This document shows positions 13,254 through 20,753 of a DNA stretch of 21,914 nt, piece by piece. The notes below the pieces were generated by a model. The model was not told the DNA's origin. It did not search any database and saw only the letters and a list, made by a program, of their open reading frames with translations. Within the stretch, counting starts at the first letter, position 1. Every line of letters begins with the position of its first letter. Location: contig JAAZBY010000277.1 in the NCBI GenBank assembly GCA_012513595.1, positions 1 through 21,914 on the forward strand, given 5' to 3'. The translations under genes and the position numbers were made by a program. The DNA comes from Chloroflexota bacterium (GTDB lineage: Bacteria > Chloroflexota > Anaerolineae > UBA1429).

Positions 13254-15728
13254 ATGGCCAGAACCGTGATCGTGGGTGGGGTGGCGGGCGGCGCGTCAGC
13301 CGCCGCGCGGCTGCGCCGGCGTGACGAGACGGCCGAGATCGTCGTCCTGGAGCGCGGCGAATACGTGTCCTTTGCCAACTGTGGCCTGCCGTATTATGTC
13401 GGGGGAGCCATCGCCGAGCGGGAGGCCCTGCTGGTCTCCACGCCCGACAAGCTCCGCGCCGAACTGGCCATCGACGTGCGCACCCGCCACGAGGTGCTGC
13501 GCATCGATCGAGCGGCCAAACAGGTCCTGGTGCGCGACCTGCTGGCCGGCCAGGACTACTCTCTGCCCTACGACAAGCTAATACTCTCCCCCGGGGCGCA
13601 GCCGGTGGTGCCCAACGTCCCCGGCGTTGGCCTCCCCGGCGTGTACAGCCTGCGCACTCTTCCCGATGCGGACGCCATCAAGGCCATGATCGACGCCGGC
13701 CACGTGCGCCGCGCCGTTGTCGTGGGGGGCGGCTTCATCGTGCTGGAGATGGCCGAAAACCTCGTCGCGCGCGGCGTGCGGGTGACGCTCGTCGAGATGC
13801 TGGGCCAGGTCATGGCTCCCCTCGACTTTGACATGGCCGCCCTGGTGCACCGCCACCTGCGTGACAGGGGCGTGCTGCTGGCCCTGGGCAGCTCCCTGAA
13901 GGCGATCGAGGCGGCCCCCGAGGGGGGCCTCGTCGTGCAGGCCGGCGCCGATCAGAAGCACCAGGCCGACATGGTCGTCCTGGCCATCGGCGTGCGGCCG
14001 GAAAGCACCCTGGCCGCGCAGGCCGGGCTGGACCTGGGCCCGCGCGGGCACATCGTTGTCAATGAGCACCTGCAGACCTCTGACCCGGACGTCTACGCCC
14101 TGGGGGACGCCATCCAGGTGCTCAACCCCGTGACCGGGGCGCCCTGCGCCGTGCCACTGGCCGGGCCGGCCAACCGCCAGGCACGCATCGCGGCCGATCA
14201 CATCACCGGCGGTGACGCGCGTTACCGTGGGACGTGGGGCACGTCTATCGTCAAAGTGTTCGACCTGACGGTGGCCACGGTGGGCTCGAACGCCCGCGGG
14301 CTGCAGGGCGCCGGCCTGCCCTACCTCACGACCATCACCCACAGCCAGGACCACGTGGCGTACTACCCGGGGGCCACGCTGCAGTCGATCAAGCTCCTGT
14401 ATCGCCCCGACGACGGGCGCCTTTTGGGCGCCCAGGTCGTGGGGTACAACGCCGTCGACCGCACCATCGACACGTTGGCGACGGCGCTGCAGGCGGGGAT
14501 GACCGTCTACGACCTCGAGCACCTCGAACTGGCCTACGCGCCGCCCTACGGCGCGGCCAAGGACCCGGTCAACATCGCCGGCTACGTGGCCGCCAACCGG
14601 CTGCGCGGCGATTCGCACGTGGTGGAGTGGAGCGAACTGGTTGCGCTGCGCGAAGCGGGGCTGGGCGTCGTGGACGTTCGCGAGGAGGTCGAGTTCGCGG
14701 TCGGCCACATGGAAGGCGCCGTGCACATCCCCCTGGGCCAGCTGCGGGCCCGCTACGCCGAGCTGGATCCGGCCCGCAAGTGGGCGGTGTACTGCAAGGT
14801 GGGCCGGCGCGCCTACCTGGCCGAGAGAATCCTGCGGCAGCACGGCTACGACGTGGTGAACGTCTCAGGCGGCTTTACTACCTATGAGGTGGCCATGGAA
14901 AAGCAGTCGAGCGACATGGACGGCGGGAACACGGGCGCAGCAGGGACTTCAGCGGCCCCCTCGACGGACGCAGTTCCGCAGCCGCAAGTGCAGGCGGCGG
15001 TCATGGTCGACGCCTGTGGTCTGCAGTGCCCCGGGCCGATCATGGCGGTCTACAAGGCCATGGAGGACCTGCAGCCGGGCCAGATGCTGCGGGCTACGGC
15101 CACCGACCCCGGCTTTGCCCGGGACGTGGCGGCCTGGGCCGAGCGCACCGGCAACACCCTTGTCGACCTGCAGCGCTACGACCACCGGATCGAGGCGTTC
15201 CTAAGAAAGGGGACGGACGTGCCCGGGGCGCCGAGGACGGCCGGCCACCCGAACGAGCCGACGGCCAAGACCATGGTGGTCTTTTCCGCCGACCTGGACC
15301 GCGCCCTGGCCTCGTTCGTCATTGCCAACGGCGCCCTGGCCATGGGCCAGCAGGTGACCATGTTCTTTACCTTCTGGGGGCTGAACATCCTGCGCCGGCA
15401 GCAGGCGGGCCAGGTCTCGAAGAGCCTGGTCGAGCGCATGTTCGGCTGGCTGATGCCCAAAGGCCCCGGCGCGCTGACCCTCTCACGCCTGAGCATGGGC
15501 GGCCTGGGCACGCTGATGATGAAGCAGGTGATGCAGAGCAAGCGGATCGACTCTCTGCCGGCCCTGATGCAGAGCGCCATGGATAACGGGGCGCGGCTCA
15601 TCGCCTGCCAGATGACCATGGAGATGATGGGCATCAAGCCCGAGGAGCTGATCGACGGCGTGGAGATCGGCGGGGTGGCCACCTACATCAACGAGACCGA
15701 CCGCGCCAACGCCACGCTCTTTATCTGA
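13254..15728 (+). CDS. Four-domain persulfide protein: CoA-disulfide reductase, rhodanese, TusA, DsrE-like
   Basis: This 824-residue fusion probably reduces CoA-persulfide, polysulfide or disulfide and passes sulfane sulfur along its own domains. Residues 1 to about 450 are a flavin disulfide reductase of CoADR/Npsr type: VIVGGVAGGASAAARLRR binds FAD, Cys43 in FANCGLPYY is the redox cysteine, and GGGFIVLEMAENL lies in the NAD(P)H domain. About 460-545 is a rhodanese domain with Cys514 in the loop CKVGRR. About 583-655 is TusA, with Cys592 in CGLQCPGPIM. About 670-824 is a DsrE-like domain (DrsE_2 type) with Cys785 in IACQMTMEMMGI. A Gly/Ser/Ala/Pro-rich linker (about 555-578) joins rhodanese and TusA. 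The ATG at 13254 has AAGGAG upstream; the frame is open to 13164, but that lies in the promoter. Cytosolic. Shorter CoADR-rhodanese fusions are well known. Confidence 0.92.
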   Translation: MARTVIVGGVAGGASAAARLRRRDETAEIVVLERGEYVSFANCGLPYYVGGAIAEREALLVSTPDKLRAELAIDVRTRHEVLRIDRAAKQVLVRDLLAGQDYSLPYDKLILSPGAQPVVPNVPGVGLPGVYSLRTLPDADAIKAMIDAGHVRRAVVVGGGFIVLEMAENLVARGVRVTLVEMLGQVMAPLDFDMAALVHRHLRDRGVLLALGSSLKAIEAAPEGGLVVQAGADQKHQADMVVLAIGVRPESTLAAQAGLDLGPRGHIVVNEHLQTSDPDVYALGDAIQVLNPVTGAPCAVPLAGPANRQARIAADHITGGDARYRGTWGTSIVKVFDLTVATVGSNARGLQGAGLPYLTTITHSQDHVAYYPGATLQSIKLLYRPDDGRLLGAQVVGYNAVDRTIDTLATALQAGMTVYDLEHLELAYAPPYGAAKDPVNIAGYVAANRLRGDSHVVEWSELVALREAGLGVVDVREEVEFAVGHMEGAVHIPLGQLRARYAELDPARKWAVYCKVGRRAYLAERILRQHGYDVVNVSGGFTTYEVAMEKQSSDMDGGNTGAAGTSAAPSTDAVPQPQVQAAVMVDACGLQCPGPIMAVYKAMEDLQPGQMLRATATDPGFARDVAAWAERTGNTLVDLQRYDHRIEAFLRKGTDVPGAPRTAGHPNEPTAKTMVVFSADLDRALASFVIANGALAMGQQVTMFFTFWGLNILRRQQAGQVSKSLVERMFGWLMPKGPGALTLSRLSMGGLGTLMMKQVMQSKRIDSLPALMQSAMDNGARLIACQMTMEMMGIKPEELIDGVEIGGVATYINETDRANATLFI

Positions 15729-15758
15729 GGCGCGCCGGCGCTCGATCCCTGACCGTGT

Positions 15759-15798
15759 GCAAGAGCCCCGGGTCCTGAGAGGGACCCGGGGCTCTTGC
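15759..15798. terminator. Perfect 17-bp hairpin between convergent fusion and slt genes
   Basis: The arms 15759-15775 and 15782-15798 (core AAGAGCCCCGGGTCC) are fully complementary around a six-base loop. The hairpin begins 30 bp after the fusion stop, and its last base touches the stop codon of the opposing transglycosylase gene. It can act on both strands. There is no T-tract on either side. Confidence 0.75.
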
Positions 15799-18305
15799 TA
15801 CCGGTAGATCGCCTGGTACTGGCGATAGTTTTCGTACACCAGGCGAATGTAGGACTTGGTCTCGGCGTAGGTCACCAGCTCATAGAACAGATCGTGGTCG
15901 GCGATGGGGATTTCTCCGCCGGCCCAGCGGGTGACGTTGCCGTACCCCCCATTGTACGAGGAGATGGCCGCGATCCAGTCGCGGTGGCAGATCTCCAGCA
16001 GGCGCGAGAGATACCAGACGCCGTACCGCACGCTGAGGACCGGGCGGCGGAGCATGTCGTGCCGGTAGTCGGCCGGGCCGATGGCCGCGGCGATGTCGGC
16101 GCCGGTGGAGGGGATCACCTGGGTCAGCCCCAGCGCCCCCGCCCAAGACTCGGAGTGGGGGTCAAAGCGGCTCTCCTGGCGCACCAGGCCCAGGAACAGG
16201 AACGGGTCCACCGCCAGGCGGTGGGCCTCGGCGCTCACCAGGTGGCCATAGTTGGTCGGGTAGGCCAGGCGCAGGAGGGCCGCGGGGGGGTCGCCGGCGC
16301 CGGCGCTGGCGCCCAGCGCCGCGAGGCGCTCGGCCCCCCAGATGGAGAAGGGAGTGATGCCGCTCTCGACCGTGATGTGCAGCAGGCTGAGGACGGCGCC
16401 GGCGTCATCCTGGACCTCTGGCCGCACCAGGCGCAGCAGCTCGACCGCCTCGGCGTGCCAGTTCAGCGTCCACATGACCTGGCTGTGGCGCACCAGGGGG
16501 CGGTCGGCCACGCTGGCCTCGAGGGCAGCGGCCCCGGCCCAGCCGGCCACCCACGCCTCGATCTCTTCCCAGTCCTCCTCTGAGGTGAGGCTGTCAGCCA
16601 CGGCGCCGCCGGCCGTAGCGGAGAGGAGCAGGTCGTCGCCATCCAGCAGGTCGCGGGCGCGCAGCCCATAGTAGGCCTGCGGGCTCTGCTGCGCTGCCTC
16701 GCGCCAGTAGGAGGCCGCGGCGGCCTCGTCGTTGAGGTGCCGGCTGGCCAGGCCGAGCCAGACGAGCAGGCGCGTGCGGCCGTCTCCTGAGGCGTTCGCG
16801 AGTTCCGCCTGCCAGGCTTCCTGGGCGCGGCGGTAGTTTCTGCCGGCGTAGGCCATCAGCGCCTCGCGGAAGCGGGCTTCTGGCGCCCCGGAATCGGCCG
16901 GGTACCTGGTGTGCATCAGGCTGTAATAGTGCGCGGCGCGGTCCCAGTCGCGCTGCCGCTCCAGCCCTTCGGCGGCCAGCCAGAGCGCCCGCGGTGCCGT
17001 GGCGCTCTGGGGGTAGGCGTCGGCAAAGGCCTCGTAGAAGGCGGCGACGTCGCCCCCGGTGGCGCTGAGGGAGCGCGCCTTGGCCATCCAGGCGTCGGCC
17101 AGCAGGGCGCTGTCGGGATAGCCGGCGATGAGGGCATCGAGCTCGGCAATGGCCTCGGCGTGCTGCTCCAGCCGCTGCAGGGCCAGGGCCACATAGTACT
17201 GGGCCCGGTCCAGGCCGGGGCCGGTGCCGGCCTCCAGGTAGCGCCGCAGGGCCTGGAGCGCCTCGCCGTACTTTCCGGAACCATATAGCACCACGCCGCG
17301 CTGGAAGTCGCTCACGTCGCCGGCGACGCCAAGCTCGTCCAGGGCGGCCAGGGCAGGGCCGGCGCTGGACGTGTCGGCAAACTCGGCCACCAGCCGCTGG
17401 TAGAGGGCCACGGCGTCATCGCGCCGCTCGGCCCGGCGGAGGGCGTCGGCCTGTTTGCCCAAGACCTGGGCGCGGTAGGCATAGTTCTCGGCGAAGGAGA
17501 GGATCTGGGCGTAGGCGTCGGCGGCGCCGGCCTCGTCGTGCAGGGCGGCCCGCGCCTCGGCCAGTTCCTCGAGGATCTCGGCCTGGCGGCTGGCCCGCAG
17601 CGGCGTGAGGTCGATGGCGCCGAGCTGCGCGGCGGCCGCGGCCGCGTCTCCCATGGCCAGGTAGACCCGCGCCGCCTGGAAGCGGGCCACGTCGGCGGGC
17701 ATGCTCTCATAGCCAAGCAGCCGGTCGTAGGCGGTGATGGCCCCGATCCAGTCGCCGCTGGCCTCGCAGGCGCGTGCCAGCAGGCCCAGCGCCTCGACGG
17801 CGGGCTTCTCGGGCAGCGTCGCGGCGTCGACGGGGGCCAGTATCTCGGCGGCCTCGCGGAAACGGTCCGACTCGTAAAGCGCCCGCCCTAGGGCCACGCG
17901 CAGCAAGGGGCCCTGGGCCTGCGAGGCGCCGTTTAGGGCGGCCTCGAGGAGCGGGATGGCCGCCGCATAGTCCCCGTCGGCCAGGGCCCGGCTGGCCTCA
18001 CCCCACTGCCGCGGGGCCGGTTCCCCGCCTAGCAGGGCCAGCCCCGACGATGGCGCCGGGCTGCTGGCCGGCCCGGTCGGCGCAGGGTCTGCGGTCACCG
18101 AGGCTGTGGGATGCATGCTGGCCGAGGGGCTGGGGGTCGCGTCCGCCGGGGCGGTCGACGTGGTCGCCTGTGCTGCAACCTCCGCCCCCGCCAGGGGGTC
18201 AGCAGCCGGCCTGGAACCAGGCCCCAGCCGCAGCCAGGCCGCCACGGCCACGACCACCAGTGCGGTCGTGGTGAGGGCGCCGATGACTACTTGGTACCGC
18301 TTCAT
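15798..18305 (-). CDS. Slt-type lytic murein transglycosylase with TPR-rich N-terminal region
   Basis: It cleaves the MurNAc-GlcNAc bond of peptidoglycan, forming 1,6-anhydro ends, during wall turnover. The 835-residue protein starts with MKRY and one hydrophobic segment (about 5-24), a membrane anchor or uncleaved signal. A Thr/Ser/Ala/Pro-rich linker follows (about 45-90), then many helical TPR-like repeats (about 95-640), as in the superhelical domain of Slt70. The C-terminal GH23 domain has catalytic Glu711 in ESRFDPHSESWAGALGLTQV, then SVRYGVWYLSRLL, ISSYNGGYGNV and ETKSYIRLVYENYRQYQ, all standard for the family. It exceeds E. coli Slt70 by about 190 residues because of the extra repeats. 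The ATG is preceded by AGGA. It follows the MBL gene by 52 bp on the same strand and may share its transcript. Confidence 0.92.
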   Translation of the reverse strand: MKRYQVVIGALTTTALVVVAVAAWLRLGPGSRPAADPLAGAEVAAQATTSTAPADATPSPSASMHPTASVTADPAPTGPASSPAPSSGLALLGGEPAPRQWGEASRALADGDYAAAIPLLEAALNGASQAQGPLLRVALGRALYESDRFREAAEILAPVDAATLPEKPAVEALGLLARACEASGDWIGAITAYDRLLGYESMPADVARFQAARVYLAMGDAAAAAAQLGAIDLTPLRASRQAEILEELAEARAALHDEAGAADAYAQILSFAENYAYRAQVLGKQADALRRAERRDDAVALYQRLVAEFADTSSAGPALAALDELGVAGDVSDFQRGVVLYGSGKYGEALQALRRYLEAGTGPGLDRAQYYVALALQRLEQHAEAIAELDALIAGYPDSALLADAWMAKARSLSATGGDVAAFYEAFADAYPQSATAPRALWLAAEGLERQRDWDRAAHYYSLMHTRYPADSGAPEARFREALMAYAGRNYRRAQEAWQAELANASGDGRTRLLVWLGLASRHLNDEAAAASYWREAAQQSPQAYYGLRARDLLDGDDLLLSATAGGAVADSLTSEEDWEEIEAWVAGWAGAAALEASVADRPLVRHSQVMWTLNWHAEAVELLRLVRPEVQDDAGAVLSLLHITVESGITPFSIWGAERLAALGASAGAGDPPAALLRLAYPTNYGHLVSAEAHRLAVDPFLFLGLVRQESRFDPHSESWAGALGLTQVIPSTGADIAAAIGPADYRHDMLRRPVLSVRYGVWYLSRLLEICHRDWIAAISSYNGGYGNVTRWAGGEIPIADHDLFYELVTYAETKSYIRLVYENYRQYQAIYR

Positions 18306-18357
18306 GTGCTGATCCTATGGGTTACGCCAAGGGTGGACAGTGATGGGCGCACGGGCG

Positions 18358-19146
18358 CTAGAGGTCCAGCGTCGTGCCGTCGGACGCGATGGTGACGCGC
18401 TCGCCGAGGATCCCCTGCGCTGCGCGCAGCTCTCCCGCGGGGTCGGCGAGGATGGCCCGCCCGTGGTGGATGAAGACCAGGCGCCCCAGGTCGGGGACCC
18501 GCTTGGCCAGGTACTCGCACACCGGGCCCACCGGGTGGTGCCCCGTCTCCATCAGGAGCAGGTCGCAGCCGTCGAGAAGCGGGTCCAGCTCGCGGACGTC
18601 GCGCACGTCGCCCGAGTAGACCAGGGTGCGGCCGTCCCCCGCGATGCGGAAGGAGAAGGACTGCCAAGGCTCACCCTCCGGCGGCACGCCGATGTGGCGG
18701 TTATGCAGCGCGCGGACGCGCACCACGCCATCGTCGAACACCGGGCCATCCTGCAGGAGGTGCGCCGCAAAGCGCCCGTCCGCCTGGAGCTTGAGCCGCC
18801 CCCCGCCGAGAAAGAGCCGCAACCCCTCCCACAGGTGCATGGCGGGCAGGTGCATCGCGATCGAACGGCCCTCCAGCCTGCGGGCAGGGTCCGTCTCGAG
18901 GCCGTTCAGCTTGAGCACGTTGAAAACCAGGTTGGGCAGCCCGCCTATATGGTCCGCGTGGGGGTGCGAGATGAACAGCGCCCGCAGCGTGAGCAGGTCG
19001 AGGCCCATCAGGTGGGCGGTGTACGAGCAGGCCTCCCCGGCGTCAAACCAGTAGAGGCCGCCGTCCGCCTCGAGCGCAAAGGAGACGTGGTGGCGCCCGG
19101 GCATCGGCTCAGTGCCGCTGCAGGTGCCCAGGATGTGAACTCTCAC
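18358..19146 (-). CDS. Metallo-beta-lactamase-fold hydrolase (RNase Z-like subfamily)
   Basis: This 262-residue protein has a metallo-beta-lactamase fold with a two-metal site. It starts with MRVHILGTCSGTEPMPGRHH and has the metal motif HPHADH at 61-66, a further YSGDVRD motif (Asp ligand) and FIHHG near the C-terminus (last His ligand). The order resembles RNase Z/ElaC-type and related arylsulfatase or phosphodiesterase-like enzymes rather than antibiotic-degrading lactamases. The clear RNase Z exosite is not evident, so tRNA processing is not claimed. The start is GTG, and its four-base overlap with the preceding amidohydrolase stop (GTGA) indicates translational coupling. The two enzymes may therefore act on the same small molecule. 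Confidence 0.82.
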   Translation of the reverse strand: MRVHILGTCSGTEPMPGRHHVSFALEADGGLYWFDAGEACSYTAHLMGLDLLTLRALFISHPHADHIGGLPNLVFNVLKLNGLETDPARRLEGRSIAMHLPAMHLWEGLRLFLGGGRLKLQADGRFAAHLLQDGPVFDDGVVRVRALHNRHIGVPPEGEPWQSFSFRIAGDGRTLVYSGDVRDVRELDPLLDGCDLLLMETGHHPVGPVCEYLAKRVPDLGRLVFIHHGRAILADPAGELRAAQGILGERVTIASDGTTLDL

Positions 19147-19997
19147 GAAGCGTCCCCCTCGTTGGCCAGGCCATACATGCGGGCCGCGGTGCCGCCTAGG
19201 ATCGCCCAGCGGATCTCGTCGCTGAGGTCTAGCGTGCGGAAGACGTTGTCATAGTCGTGCAGGACGTCGTGCGTCTCAAAGTAGGCCACGTCGCTGCCAA
19301 AGACGATCTTTTCCCAGGCGTCACGCCCCTCGGGATCGCGGTAGCGGGTGAAGCGGTTCCACCAGAGGAGGTCGGCGATGAACTCGGGCCTCTTGGCCTT
19401 GAGCGTGGAACCGCTCAGGTCAAAGTACAGGTTCGGGTTCCAGCGGCAGCACATGGCGGCCTCCTCGTACCACGGGTTGCCCAGGTGCGCGCCCTGAATC
19501 TGCCAGGTGGGGAAGAGGCGGGCCAGCGTGTCCAGGTAGATGGGCCGCATAAAGTTGGAGTCGACATAGTCAGCCTGGCGAGCGTCCTCCGGCGTGGCGG
19601 CGCGCATCACGCCGGTCGAGGCGCTGCGCCCCACGATGCCCAGGTGGAAGAGCCCCGGCAGCCCCAACGCCTCGCAGCGCTCGTACACCGGCCAGTAGGC
19701 CTGGTCATGGTACGGCTTGGGAGGGCGGATGAACTTGACGCCGGCCATGCCCAGGTCCTTGAACCGTGTAACGTCATCCGCCGTGTGAGAGTTCCAGTCA
19801 AAGCGGGCCAACCCCAGGATAAAGTCCGGGTAGCGGCGGGCCGCGTCGGCCAGCCGCTGAATGCCGTCCTCGCCATACGGCGAGATCAGGCAGACCTTGG
19901 CGATCCCCAGCCTGGCGTATTCCTCCGCCAGCAGGTCGGGATAGTTGGGGATGTTCTGATAGTGATGGTGGGTGTCGATAATCAGCCGTGCGGCCAT
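19143..19997 (-). CDS. Amidohydrolase-family metal-dependent hydrolase (amidohydrolase 2 type)
   Basis: This is a 284-residue TIM-barrel hydrolase of the Amidohydro_2 (PF04909) type. It opens with LIIDTHHHYQN, where the HxH pair normally binds metal. Further landmarks are GVKFIRPPKPYHD (end of a barrel strand), LFHLGIVGR and IQGAHLGNPWYEEA (His ligand regions), and a late KIVFGSDVAYF with the conserved GSD aspartate. Family members hydrolyse or decarboxylate small cyclic or aromatic compounds, lactones among them. The substrate is not evident. The ATG at 19997 has CAGGAG upstream; the frame is open to 20072, but that longer start lacks a ribosome site and a conserved sequence. It heads a run with the coupled MBL gene and then the transglycosylase gene, driven by a promoter at 20141-20169. 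Confidence 0.85.
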   Translation of the reverse strand: MAARLIIDTHHHYQNIPNYPDLLAEEYARLGIAKVCLISPYGEDGIQRLADAARRYPDFILGLARFDWNSHTADDVTRFKDLGMAGVKFIRPPKPYHDQAYWPVYERCEALGLPGLFHLGIVGRSASTGVMRAATPEDARQADYVDSNFMRPIYLDTLARLFPTWQIQGAHLGNPWYEEAAMCCRWNPNLYFDLSGSTLKAKRPEFIADLLWWNRFTRYRDPEGRDAWEKIVFGSDVAYFETHDVLHDYDNVFRTLDLSDEIRWAILGGTAARMYGLANEGDAS

Positions 19998-20140
19998 GAG
20001 GCGCTCCTGTGGTTGGTATGCTCGCCGGGCACAGGCCGGCAGGTGACGGGTCAGCCGAGGATGCAGGGACAAGGGCGGGCCGGGCGCGCGGAGGGCGGGC
20101 CTCCCGGACGGTGCGCCGCGGGCCGGCGGGTTTGGCGGTC

Positions 20141-20169
20141 ATGATAGGCAAGAGGGGGGGCGCCGTCAA
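20141..20169 (-). promoter_or_regulatory. Promoter for the amidohydrolase-MBL-slt run
   Basis: On the minus strand, TTGACG (20164-20169) and TATCAT (20141-20146) are 17 bp apart. Transcription would begin near 20134, about 137 nt before the ATG at 19997. The leader is very G+C-rich, and I see no clear known element in it. Confidence 0.65.
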
Positions 20170-20185
20170 TGCGCGCCAGCCCCTG

Positions 20186-20214
20186 TTGACGGAGCGCCGG
20201 CGCCTCCCTATACT
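20186..20214 (+). promoter_or_regulatory. Promoter for the 143-residue uncharacterised gene
   Basis: TTGACG (20186-20191) and TATACT (20209-20214) are 17 bp apart. This promoter is back to back with the minus-strand promoter, the two -35 hexamers being 16 bp apart. The start is expected near 20221, giving a short leader of about 25 nt with GAGGAA before the ATG. Confidence 0.68.
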
Positions 20215-20245
20215 CGGTGCTCACCAACCGTCCCGAGGAACTGAT

Positions 20246-20677
20246 ATGAGTCGAGTGATCAACACCGCCAACCCTGGCAGGCTGCGGAACCAGGCGCGCC
20301 GTACCATTGCCGAGATGCTGCGGCACCTGATGTTCAAGAAGCGGATCGACGACGAGAGCAAGGACATGGCCGCCCTCGTGGCCATCTCGCTGCAAGAGAT
20401 CGCCGCGACCATCGACGTGACCACCACCGCCTGGGAGAACCGCGACTATTTCCTCAAGGCGGACCGCTTTCGCCTAGAGTGGGAGTGGGCGGCGCCGGCC
20501 GCCAGGCGGCTGGAGGAGATCGTGGTCTCCGGCGACTGGGACCGGCTGCCGGGCGAGCTGGTCGCCCTGGCGCCCCGCTTTGCCGATATCCGCATCGCCA
20601 AGATGACCCGCGGGCCTGAGGCCTGGCAGGGCTGCCTGGAGGCGTTGGTGCGCCGGCAGAACGCCGAGGCGCGCTAG
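20246..20677 (+). CDS. Uncharacterised helical protein, probably Chloroflexota-specific
   Basis: I cannot assign a function to this 143-residue soluble protein. It is mainly helical and charged: a basic N-terminus (MSRVINTANPGRLRNQARR), then helices around EMLRHLMFKK, ESKDMAALVAISLQEIAATIDVT, ENRDYFLKADRFRLEWEWAAPAARRLEEIV, and a final segment ADIRIAKMTRGPEAWQGCLEAL. No cysteine motif, metal site or nucleotide loop is visible, and it lacks a signal peptide or membrane helix. From memory the pattern (INxxxPGxxRNQ, RDYxxKADxFRxEW, FADIxIxKxTR) matches a conserved unannotated protein in Chloroflexota genomes. The ATG at 20246 has a good promoter and a GAGGAA site; the frame is open to 20009, but those codons lie across the promoter. 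It is expressed alone, divergent from the amidohydrolase gene. Confidence 0.75.
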   Translation: MSRVINTANPGRLRNQARRTIAEMLRHLMFKKRIDDESKDMAALVAISLQEIAATIDVTTTAWENRDYFLKADRFRLEWEWAAPAARRLEEIVVSGDWDRLPGELVALAPRFADIRIAKMTRGPEAWQGCLEALVRRQNAEAR

Positions 20678-20700
20678 CCTCACCTTTCTTCGCCAAACGG

Positions 20701-20733
20701 AAGACCCGGACCCACCATGTGGGCCCGGGCCTT
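20701..20733. terminator. Bidirectional terminator between uncharacterised gene and FAH gene
   Basis: A 13-15 bp hairpin (core CCCGGACCCAC with GTGGGCCCGGG around CAT) lies 23 bp after the + strand stop. On the + strand it has A-C mismatches but is followed by TTTT. On the minus strand the same positions become G-U pairs, so the stem is continuous. It serves the converging genes. Confidence 0.72.
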
Positions 20734-20753
20734 TTGTCGTGCGGCGGGCGATG

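Noticed and set aside
19998..20072. Longer start for the amidohydrolase
   Set aside because: No ribosome site; the ATG at 19997 has CAGGAG and places the HxH motif near the N-terminus as expected.
20009..20245. Upstream in-frame extension of the 143-residue protein
   Set aside because: These codons cover the divergent promoter region and are low-complexity Arg/Gly/Ala; the ATG at 20246 has its own promoter and ribosome site.
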